Made by a program: the position numbers and the translations under genes
In this document: positions 6,463-12,003 of the stretch, in pieces
How positions within the stretch are numbered: position 1 is the stretch's first letter
How the letters are laid out: each line of letters starts with the position of its first letter
The notes under the pieces: model-generated
The model's input: only the letters and a program-made list of their open reading frames with translations
What the model was told of the DNA's origin: nothing
Databases searched by the model: none
Assembly: GCA_022567815.1 (NCBI GenBank)
Contig: JADFGI010000053.1
Coordinates: 1 to 12,003, forward strand
Reading direction: 5' to 3'
Origin: Nitrospinota bacterium
GTDB taxonomy: Bacteria; Nitrospinota; Nitrospinia; Nitrospinales; VA-1
DNA: 12,003 bases

Positions 6463-7878
6463 ATGATAAAAGGATTCAAGTCGCGAACCGCCATCCAGGG
6501 AACCAACACCTTTGTGCTCACCTGTGTTTTTCTGGGAATCCTGGTTTTTGCCAACATTCTCTCCAGCCGTCACAAATATCGATTCGATTTAACGTCCAGC
6601 GGAATTTTTACCCTGGCCCCGCAAACCCAAAAGATCGTATCGAATCTGCCAAGGGAAATCTCGATGACGGCGTTTTTCCAAAGCGAGTCGCCGACAAGAT
6701 CCGATTTTAAAAATCTCATGGACGGGTATCTGGGATTGTCGGACAAAATAAAATTATCCTTTGTAGACCCGGACAAAAATCCCTCAATTATTAAGCAGTA
6801 TGGCGTGACGACTTACGGGACCGTGGTTTTGGAAAGCGGCAAGCAGGAAACCAAAGTGCAGAATCCCAACGAAGAAAACATGACCAACGCCATTTTAAAA
6901 GTCATGAAGGATGAGAAAAAGAAAATCTATTTTCTCGAAGGGCATGGCGAACGGGACCCGGATAACACAGAGGGGCAGGGGTACTCTGCCGCCAAAAAAG
7001 CCTTGGAGAGGGACGGGTTCCAGGTGGAAAAACTTCTGCTTTTGCAAACGGGAAAAATTCCCGAGGATGCGGACGCGCTGGTGATCGCCGGACCGGAAAA
7101 ACCCATTCTTCCTCAGGAGCAGGAAGTGCTGGAGGATTTTCTTCAAAACGGTGGCTCCATTTTTCTATTGATCGACCCGAAAACGCAATCGGGATTGGAT
7201 GATTTTTTAGCCCGATGGGGCATTGGACTGCGGGAAGATATTGTGATCGATCCCATGTCAAAAATGTTTGGCGGGGATTATGCCGCCCCGGTGGTCAGCC
7301 AATATATGATGCACGACATCACCAAGGATTTTGCACTGTCCACCATTTTCCCTGTTCTCCGGTCCGTGACCGCTAATAAGGCGGAAGGCATCAAGGTGTC
7401 TGAATTACTGCAAACGGGGGCCAACAGCTGGGCTGAGATGGACTTCGGCGGCGGGAAAGTAAAGTTTGATATTGGCGTGGATCAGAGAGGCCCCGTCACC
7501 ATTGCCGTGGTGGCCTCAAAAAAACTGGACTCCGGGGAAAATCCAAAACCCGGTGAGGATGAAAAGGGCGAAAATGATATGGGGACGGAAAAAAATGAAT
7601 CGGCCAAAAAAAGCAACCTGGTGGTTGTGGGAGATTCTGATTTTGCCAACAACACTTACTTTAATTTTTCCGGAAACGGCGATTTTTTCCTCAACACCAC
7701 TTCCTGGCTGGCGGAGGAAGAGTCCCTGATTTCCATACGCCCAAGGGAAAGAAAGGACACCCCCATTCATTTGACCAGTGACCTAGGGGCCGCCTTGTTC
7801 TTGATGGGGACCATCTTTTTTCCTGGAGTCATCGTCCTCGCCGGAGTCAGAAAGTGGTGGACAAGGCGGCGGCTATGA
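6463..7878 (+). CDS. GldG-family ABC transporter auxiliary protein
   Basis: Encodes 471 residues, anchored by a membrane segment near each end (about 15-33 and 442-462) with a large extracytoplasmic domain between. Family features include the Phe-Asp-Leu-Thr stretch after the first segment, EGHGERD (159-165), LIDPK, and VVVGDSDFANN (387-397) followed by an ISIRP segment. A charged, low-complexity linker rich in Gly, Glu and Lys covers about residues 353-385. GldG-type proteins accompany GldA/GldF-type transporters, and their exact task is not settled. GGAG (6451-6454) lies eight bases before the start. The stop shares ATGA with the start of the DUF4340 gene, so all four genes look co-translated. 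Confidence 0.9.
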   Translation: MIKGFKSRTAIQGTNTFVLTCVFLGILVFANILSSRHKYRFDLTSSGIFTLAPQTQKIVSNLPREISMTAFFQSESPTRSDFKNLMDGYLGLSDKIKLSFVDPDKNPSIIKQYGVTTYGTVVLESGKQETKVQNPNEENMTNAILKVMKDEKKKIYFLEGHGERDPDNTEGQGYSAAKKALERDGFQVEKLLLLQTGKIPEDADALVIAGPEKPILPQEQEVLEDFLQNGGSIFLLIDPKTQSGLDDFLARWGIGLREDIVIDPMSKMFGGDYAAPVVSQYMMHDITKDFALSTIFPVLRSVTANKAEGIKVSELLQTGANSWAEMDFGGGKVKFDIGVDQRGPVTIAVVASKKLDSGENPKPGEDEKGENDMGTEKNESAKKSNLVVVGDSDFANNTYFNFSGNGDFFLNTTSWLAEEESLISIRPRERKDTPIHLTSDLGAALFLMGTIFFPGVIVLAGVRKWWTRRRL

Positions 7879-9635
7879 AGTTCAAAGGAACTGTCTGGAT
7901 GGCGGCGGCGTTCCTCGGCATCGTTCTTTACTACTATCTGGTCGATATTCCCGCTGAAAAAAAACAAAGCGAAGAAAAAGAACGCGCTGAAAAAATTCTT
8001 TTTTTTGAGACCGATCAGGTGGAAGAATTCATCCTGGAGAAAAAGGATGAAACTTTTCATCTCAAACGCAAAGGCCCGGATGACTGGGAATTGCTGAAAC
8101 CCGTTCGAGCCAAAGCCGACGCTCAAACGGCCTCATCCTTTTTATCCCTTCTGCAATCGGCACGATTCTCCCGCGTCGTTGAAGACCCTGCAAAAGACCT
8201 TTCCGTTTACGGATTGCAGGAACCTTCCCTGAAAATCACGCTACAGTTGAAAGAAGGGGGTAAAAAGACCCTGCTGGTTGGCGATGACCACCCTATGAAC
8301 CAATACCTGTACGTCAAGCGGGCAGACGAAAGCAGGGTGTTGCTGGCCGCCGCCAATAGAAAGGATCTCGATAAATCGCTTTTCGATTTTAGGGATAAAA
8401 TTCTTTTGCAATTCGAAAATGAAGAGGTGGTGCGGATAAAGTTTCAAAATGAAGGGGAATCGTTTGCGTTGAGTAAACAGAACGAGCAATGGGAAATCAT
8501 TGACCACGGGAAAACCAAGGCCGATGCCGGCGAAATTAAAAGATTTCTCCGTCGTGTGCGAAACTTCAAGGTCAAGAAATTCCTGGACGAGAATCCGGAA
8601 ACCCTCAAGCCCTATGGTTTGGATGCCCCTTCTTCACAGCTGACCCTTCAAACCGGAAAAGGGAGCGAGCCATTGACTTTGTTGGTGGGCAATAAACTGG
8701 AAAACCAAGGGTTTTATGGAAAAGTTGAAGGCGCCAATAATGTCGTTTTATTTGGCATTCAGCTCGTCAATACCCTTTCCAAAAGGGCCGTCGATTTCAT
8801 GTCAAAAACCCTGCTTGAGTTCAAGCAGGAAAACGTTTCCCGAATTCATCTGCGCACCGGAGACGAAAAAATTCTGCTGGCACGAAATAATGGAAGCGCC
8901 TGGAAAATTATTGAGCCCATCGAGGCTGACGCGGATTCGTCAACTGTAAACAGTTTATTGTTCGATTTGCAATCCGCCAGGGTGGCGGAATTCGTAAACA
9001 CATCGATAAAAAAACCGGAGCTTTTCGGGCTGGGTTCTGCGAAAAAAGTTTTAACCGTTGATTTTGGCAATGATAAATCCTGGACTCTGGAACTGGGAAA
9101 TAAATCCGGTGATGGCAAGCATTATTTTGGCACAAGGGCAGGGGAGGCATTGATTTTTACTATCAGTTCGGATACCACCGACAAACTGTTCCGTTCCCTG
9201 CACGATTTGAAAAATAAAAAACTTCTGAATTTTGATAAAGACGCAGTACAAAAAATATCCATAGAATATCCCGACAAAACTTTTGAACTGGAAAAAGTCA
9301 ACAAAGACTGGAACCTGACGAAACCTGAAAAAATCAAAAAGGTAAGAGGGTTTTTAGGCAACGATATAATCTGGTCATTGAACGGGCTGGAATATGAATC
9401 CATCGTAGATCCTCCCCTTGGCGATGACGATTCCGGCCTGAGCCAGCCTACGGTTTCTGTAACCGTCTGGACGGGAAAAGGCGCGGAAGTGGGAGGCAAG
9501 GTCATCGTGGGGAAAAAAGTCGAAAACAAAGCCGAATATTATGCCAGGGTGGAGGGAAATTCCGATCTCTACACAATCAAGGCCCGTCTGCTCGAAAGCT
9601 TGCCAAAAGATGTGGAAAAATTCAAAAACCCGTAA
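7875..9635 (+). CDS. DUF4340-type membrane-anchored repeat protein
   Basis: Encodes 586 residues from the ATG at 7875, which overlaps the previous stop as ATGA. An upstream in-frame GTG at 7854 is possible but less likely. One membrane segment (about 7-23) is followed by an acidic and basic linker and a long extracytoplasmic part. The rest consists of four similar units, marked by tryptophans at 71, 206, 343 and 479 (spacing 135-137). Each is followed by a Pro/Lys/Ala-Asp stretch, and the first three later show YGL/FGL. This fits DUF4340, a domain found beside GldG-type proteins. The function is unknown; a periplasmic scaffold or ligand-binding partner of the transporter is an inference. It closes the operon, and a repeat hairpin begins right after its stop. 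Confidence 0.88.
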   Translation: MKFKGTVWMAAAFLGIVLYYYLVDIPAEKKQSEEKERAEKILFFETDQVEEFILEKKDETFHLKRKGPDDWELLKPVRAKADAQTASSFLSLLQSARFSRVVEDPAKDLSVYGLQEPSLKITLQLKEGGKKTLLVGDDHPMNQYLYVKRADESRVLLAAANRKDLDKSLFDFRDKILLQFENEEVVRIKFQNEGESFALSKQNEQWEIIDHGKTKADAGEIKRFLRRVRNFKVKKFLDENPETLKPYGLDAPSSQLTLQTGKGSEPLTLLVGNKLENQGFYGKVEGANNVVLFGIQLVNTLSKRAVDFMSKTLLEFKQENVSRIHLRTGDEKILLARNNGSAWKIIEPIEADADSSTVNSLLFDLQSARVAEFVNTSIKKPELFGLGSAKKVLTVDFGNDKSWTLELGNKSGDGKHYFGTRAGEALIFTISSDTTDKLFRSLHDLKNKKLLNFDKDAVQKISIEYPDKTFELEKVNKDWNLTKPEKIKKVRGFLGNDIIWSLNGLEYESIVDPPLGDDDSGLSQPTVSVTVWTGKGAEVGGKVIVGKKVENKAEYYARVEGNSDLYTIKARLLESLPKDVEKFKNP

Positions 9636-10000
9636 CCCCCCCACTACGTGGGGAGGAAAAGCCTGCTACGCAGGAGGGCTGACGCTCGCTTTACCCCTAG
9701 GGGGCATGAAGGCAAAGGTCGAATATCACACGCTCACCAGCCCTGAAGAACCTAAACCCCATGACCGTCAATATTAGGTCCAGCGTCACGCTGGCCCGCT
9801 ACGCGGGAGGAAGAGGGGGCTCCGTTCGCTATGCTCACGAGCCTCGAAAAGCCATAAATCCATAGTGCGTTAATATTTGATCCAGCCCTCAGGCTGGCCC
9901 GCTACGTGGGGAGGAAGGCTTGGGCCTGACGCTACGCGAGGCCCTGAAAAGCTTTAAATCTATTGCACGTTAATAATGGGTCCAGCGTCACGCTGGCCCG
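9636..10000 (+). repeat. Tandem hairpin-mosaic repeat, block 4
   Basis: The largest block of the family. Hairpins with TAC loops are CCCCAC-TAC-GTGGGG (9639-9653), CCTGC-TAC-GCAGG (9662-9674), CCCGC-TAC-GCGGG (9795-9807) and CCCGC-TAC-GTGGG (9898-9910). CCCC-TAG-GGGG (9694-9704) is a variant. CCAGC hairpins sit at 9780-9794, 9882-9897 and 9982-9996, a period of 100-102 bases with similar AT-rich linkers ending in GTTAATA. GGGCCT...AGGCCC (9922-9944) is the short form of the longer GGGCT...AGCCC module at 9676-9743. The last copy breaks off at about 10000. Confidence 0.85.
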
Positions 10001-10225
10001 ATATTGCCTTAAAGATATCCGCGACCCAAAGCCCCGCCCTTTGCTCCAATTCAATATTTTAAAGAATTACGGTTAAATCCACCATATATAGACAGTTATT
10101 AATTTAGATCTACATCATAGTGGGTGAGAGAAAAAACATAGGGCTGTTAGAGAAAAATTTCCCTCCATATACTATTGAATTATAAGGATATTTTAATTAA
10201 TTACGGGCTAGGGATATTTTTATTG

Positions 10226-10269
10226 TTGACAGCCACAATATGTGGTGGTACGGTCCCTCTCGTTATACT
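10226..10269 (+). promoter_or_regulatory. Possible promoter with inverted repeat in the spacer
   Basis: A perfect TTGACA (10226-10231) is followed after 17 bases by a poor TACGGT (10249-10254). A better -10-like TTATACT lies at 10263-10269 but is too far away for that -35. The perfect inverted repeat CCACA-ATA-TGTGG (10233-10245) sits in the spacer where a repressor could bind. No confident gene follows for over 700 bases, so the transcript, if any, is unknown. Confidence 0.35.
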
Positions 10270-10308
10270 AGATAAAGATAGTTTGATTTGCCGTTGTTGT
10301 TTTGGATA

Positions 10309-10364
10309 AGCCGGAAAAATTCGGTTTAGCTTAATTTTTAATCACTGTTTTCGGATTACCGAAA
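10309..10364 (+). other. Pair of hairpins, possible terminator or RNA structure
   Basis: TAAGC...GCTTA with an inner CCG...CGG (about 10309-10332) is followed by ATTTTT. Next comes a perfect TTTCGG-ATTA-CCGAAA hairpin (10349-10364). The first could be a weak terminator. No known RNA family was recognised. Confidence 0.3.
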
Positions 10365-10402
10365 GCAACCGGAACTTCCCACGGCGGGTTACTAAAAGAG
10401 AG

Positions 10403-10675
10403 ATGTCCATGTTTAAAGAGATGCATCCCAGGGACTTTTCAGGTGAACGTGGTCTTGTTGGGATGTACGCCAGTCTCGAACCCTTTCCCAAACCCCCAAG
10501 TTTTTTGAGCGCCAGCCGAAGCCTCTATTTTTATCGGAAGAAGATGCCCTTCCAAGTGGCGTATGATGGACCCTCTTTTTACACCCAGCGATTTTTGGAC
10601 AAAAAGTCGCTTGGAAAAATAGTAACCCGCCTCCTTTCTTGCGCTTTAACCGTCTTGCCTGTTCCACACATTTGA
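10403..10675 (+). CDS. Doubtful small reading frame
   Basis: Encodes 90 residues from an ATG with a weak AGAGAG upstream. The translation shows no domain, signal peptide or membrane segment that I recognise, and is rich in Ser, Pro, Phe and Lys. An equally long frame runs on the opposite strand, and the DNA contains a hairpin (AGCGATTTTT with AAAAAGTCGCT, one bulge, 10587-10611). This may be chance, a decayed gene or part of an untranslated RNA. It is listed so that the long stretch before dut is not left blank; 10676-10860 shows nothing I can identify. Confidence 0.2.
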   Translation: MSMFKEMHPRDFSGERGLVGMYASLEPFPKPPSFLSASRSLYFYRKKMPFQVAYDGPSFYTQRFLDKKSLGKIVTRLLSCALTVLPVPHI

Positions 10676-10864
10676 TCCGGTGACTGTCATGTCAGGGGCA
10701 GGCTTGTAGATTCTTTACGCATTATTGAGTTGGTTCCTGGAACGGGTAGGACGGTTATCATATTCTTTCTAATCTCCATATTAAGTTTTCCTGAATGTAA
10801 TGCGGGGCGGGTGTTTTTTTGGTCAAATCCATCTTGTTGTTGATTGCCTCATGGACTATATTAA

Positions 10865-10962
10865 GGGCACCTCTAAAAATTACATTTGGCCATGAGCGGC
10901 CCTTATGAAATAAGGGCCCGCGAGTTGCCTGAAGGAAAATTATCGAATTATTAGAGGTCTCC
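10865..10962. mobile_element. 98-bp palindromic miniature element, MITE-like
   Basis: Terminal inverted repeats of 17 bp, GGGCACCTCTAAAAATT (10865-10881) and the complement of AATTATTAGAGGTCTCC (10946-10962), agree at 14 of 17 positions. TTAA flanks both ends (10861-10864 and 10963-10966), as expected for a 4-bp target duplication. A strong internal hairpin, GCGGCCCTTAT-GAA-ATAAGGGCCCGC with one bulge, spans 10896-10921. There is no transposase, so it would be a non-autonomous element moved in trans. IS5-type elements can duplicate TTAA-like sites, but no family was identified. Alternatively it is a structured leader RNA of dut, since it ends 36 bases before that gene. Confidence 0.6.
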
Positions 10963-10998
10963 TTAAGTCTTCCTTACTAAAAATAATGGGGTGGTGTC

Positions 10999-11427
10999 GT
11001 GTTGGAAGTTTCTTCTTTAAAATGCGAGGTATCCGGTGAATTGATTCCGGTTTATTCTCACCCCGGTGATGCCGGGGCGGACCTGAGATCGTCTGTTGAT
11101 ACCGTGATTCCCGCCAGGGGCAAACATTTGATTTCCACAGGCATCCGCCTGAAACTTCCCCCAGGCCATGTAGGTTTGATCTGGCCCCGGAGCGGCCTTG
11201 CTGTCAAACACTCCCTCGATTGTGGCGCGGGAGTTATTGATTCCGAGTATCGTGGGGAAATCAAGGTTCTACTGTTCAACCACTCCGACCAGGACTATGT
11301 CATCAAACGCGGCGACCGGGTCGCGCAACTCATCGTCCAGAAATTCGAGAAAATTGATTTTATCCCCGTAGATTCCCTGGAAGATACCGCCCGTGGTGGG
11401 AATGGATTTGGTTCCACGGGAAAATGA
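10999..11427 (+). CDS. dut: dUTP diphosphatase (dUTPase)
   Basis: Encodes 142 residues, close to the usual length of trimeric dUTPases. All five family motifs are present: I DAGADLR (24-30), II PRSGL (63-67), III GVIDSEYRGE (78-87, with the catalytic-site Asp81 and Tyr84), IV RGDRVAQLI (104-112), and V RGGNGFGSTG (132-141). The enzyme hydrolyses dUTP to dUMP and pyrophosphate, keeping uracil out of DNA and supplying the thymidylate precursor. The start is GTG at 10999 with a weak G-rich site (about 10988-10994) upstream. The stop overlaps the macrodomain start as ATGA, so the two are translationally coupled. A palindromic element lies immediately upstream and may affect expression. Confidence 0.96.
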   Translation: MLEVSSLKCEVSGELIPVYSHPGDAGADLRSSVDTVIPARGKHLISTGIRLKLPPGHVGLIWPRSGLAVKHSLDCGAGVIDSEYRGEIKVLLFNHSDQDYVIKRGDRVAQLIVQKFEKIDFIPVDSLEDTARGGNGFGSTGK

Positions 11428-11778
11428 GAATACAGGTCAATCAGTCGGAAGTGGTGCTGATTCAGGGAGATACCACGGAAAGTGATACCGATGCCATTGT
11501 CAATGCCGCGAATTCGGAATTGATCCTCGGCGGCGGGGTTGCGGGCGCTATCAGGAAGAAAGGCGGCCCGGCGATTCAGCAGGAATGCGCTGTGATCGGC
11601 GAATGCGCTGTGGGCGGAGCCGTTATCACATCCGGGGGTAACCTCAATGCCCGGTATGTTATCCATGCCGTTGGATCAAGGTGGGGCGAGGGAGACGAGG
11701 AAAATAAACTCCGCAATGCAACTTTAAACAGCTTAAAGCGGGCCGATGAGAAAGGGTTGAGGTCCATCGCCTTTCCCG

Positions 11779-11789
11779 CCCTCAGCACG
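11779..11789. repeat. Target-site duplication, left copy
   Basis: CCCTCAGCACG, identical to 11976-11986. In the macrodomain frame this is the end of Ala-Leu-Ser-Thr. Both copies are perfect, which suggests a fairly recent insertion. Confidence 0.8.
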
Positions 11790-11975
11790 AGAGCTTTGCA
11801 TAAGTGGAGAATCTTCATGGAATTTGCCCTGAGCCTATCCTAACGTCATCGCGAGCCGCAAAGCGGCGTGGCGACCCAGAGTCTCTGGATTTACCCCTAC
11901 GGGGCACGAAAGCTTGGGAATATTATAACGGCTTCGTCACGATGTTCCTCGCAACGACGGGTTATGCAAAGGTCT
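11790..11975. mobile_element. 186-bp MITE-like element inside the macrodomain gene
   Basis: Terminal inverted repeats AGAGCTTTGCATAA (11790-11803) and the complement of TTATGCAAAGGTCT (11962-11975) match at 12 of 14 positions. CCCTCAGCACG occurs on both sides (11779-11789 and 11976-11986), a perfect direct repeat of 9-11 bp; the exact size is ambiguous because of the leading CC. Inside are CGTCATCGCGAG (about 11844-11855) and its inverted partner near 11949-11960. It also holds the hairpins GCCGC-AAA-GCGGC (11855-11867), CCAGAG-T-CTCTGG (11876-11888) and CCCC-TAC-GGGG (11894-11904). It carries no transposase gene. The segment 11890-11913 matches bases 21-44 at 22 of 24 positions, so a piece of the intergenic repeat family appears to be nested within it. 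Confidence 0.8.
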
Positions 11976-11986
11976 CCCTCAGCACG
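11976..11986. repeat. Target-site duplication, right copy
   Basis: CCCTCAGCACG, identical to 11779-11789. It is followed by GGGATTTTT, which encodes the Gly-Ile-Phe expected next in a macrodomain. Confidence 0.8.
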
Positions 11987-12003
11987 GGGATTTTTAGATT
12001 TTC

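Larger units (their letters stand above)
11424..12003 (+). pseudogene. Macrodomain (ADP-ribose binding/hydrolase) gene interrupted by a 186-bp element
   Basis: The intact part (residues 1-122) is a clear macrodomain of the YmdB / O-acetyl-ADP-ribose deacetylase type. It has QGDTT (14-18), NAAN (27-30), GGGVAGAI (36-43) and AFPALST ending at residue 122. Full-length relatives have about 170-180 residues and continue Gly-Ile-Phe/Tyr-Gly after Ser-Thr. Here the frame runs into foreign sequence after Thr122 and stops at 11841-11843, giving 139 residues. After the element the DNA reads Leu-Ser-Thr-Gly-Ile-Phe from 11978, the expected continuation. The insertion adds about 197 bases including the duplication, so the frames are also out of step. 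The lost part includes the glycine-rich loop that holds the distal ribose and phosphates, so the protein is probably inactive. The remainder runs off the window. It is coupled to dut by ATGA. Confidence 0.85.

Noticed and set aside
5553..6557. 334-codon frame on the minus strand
   Set aside because: It lies opposite the permease and parts of its neighbours. The translation is rich in His, Gln and Lys without any domain and looks like a shadow of membrane-protein coding DNA.
4738..9635. Evidence for gliding motility
   Set aside because: GldA/F/G-type transporters with DUF4340 partners occur in many non-gliding bacteria, and no other gliding genes are in the window.
9636..9653. Rho-independent terminator directly after the DUF4340 gene
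   Set aside because: The CCCCAC-TAC-GTGGGG hairpin is followed by AGGAAAA and not by a T tract, and it belongs to the repeat family, so termination there is unproven.
9636..10000. CRISPR array
   Set aside because: The units are about 101 bases of hairpins with similar linkers. There are no unique spacers of regular 30-40 base length and no cas genes.
11424..11843. A genuine 139-residue short macrodomain protein
   Set aside because: Residues 123-139 come from the inserted element, and the expected continuation is found after the duplicated target site.

Overview
The window reads as chromosomal DNA of a flagellated, Gram-negative-type bacterium of moderate GC. Every convincing gene lies on the + strand. 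Two short tandem flagellins, a GldA/GldF/GldG/DUF4340 transporter operon and many palindromic intergenic repeats would suit a deltaproteobacterial or Nitrospinota-like lineage. That placement is an inference from gene content; no rRNA or other marker is present.

Layout. (1) 1-700: a hairpin repeat block, then a small secreted cysteine-rich protein of unknown function with its own ribosome-binding site and a strong terminator. (2) 700-3215: more repeats, then a sigma-28-type promoter and two tandem 285-residue flagellins. Both flagellin leaders carry a hairpin with AGGGA in a six-base loop, as expected for CsrA sites. A weak terminator lies between the flagellins and a strong one follows them. 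(3) 3256-4293: a Gfo/Idh/MocA oxidoreductase, possibly linked to surface-sugar or flagellin-glycan chemistry. (4) 4300-4737: repeat block. (5) 4738-9635: a tightly packed four-gene operon (ATPase, ABC-2 permease, GldG-like protein, four-repeat DUF4340 protein), with ATGA overlaps at two junctions and a 4-base gap at the third. (6) 9636-10998: a tandem hairpin array of about 101-bp period, a gene-poor stretch, and a 98-bp palindromic element with 17-bp inverted ends flanked by TTAA. (7) 10999 to the end: dut (dUTPase), translationally coupled to a macrodomain gene.

The most striking observation is that the macrodomain gene is broken by a 186-bp miniature inverted-repeat element. It has 14-bp terminal inverted repeats and a perfect target duplication of 9-11 bp, and the expected macrodomain coding sequence (Leu-Ser-Thr-Gly-Ile-Phe) resumes directly after it. 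A second theme is a modular intergenic repeat family: at least ten hairpins keep the loop TAC while their stems vary with compensating changes, always in the same orientation as the genes.
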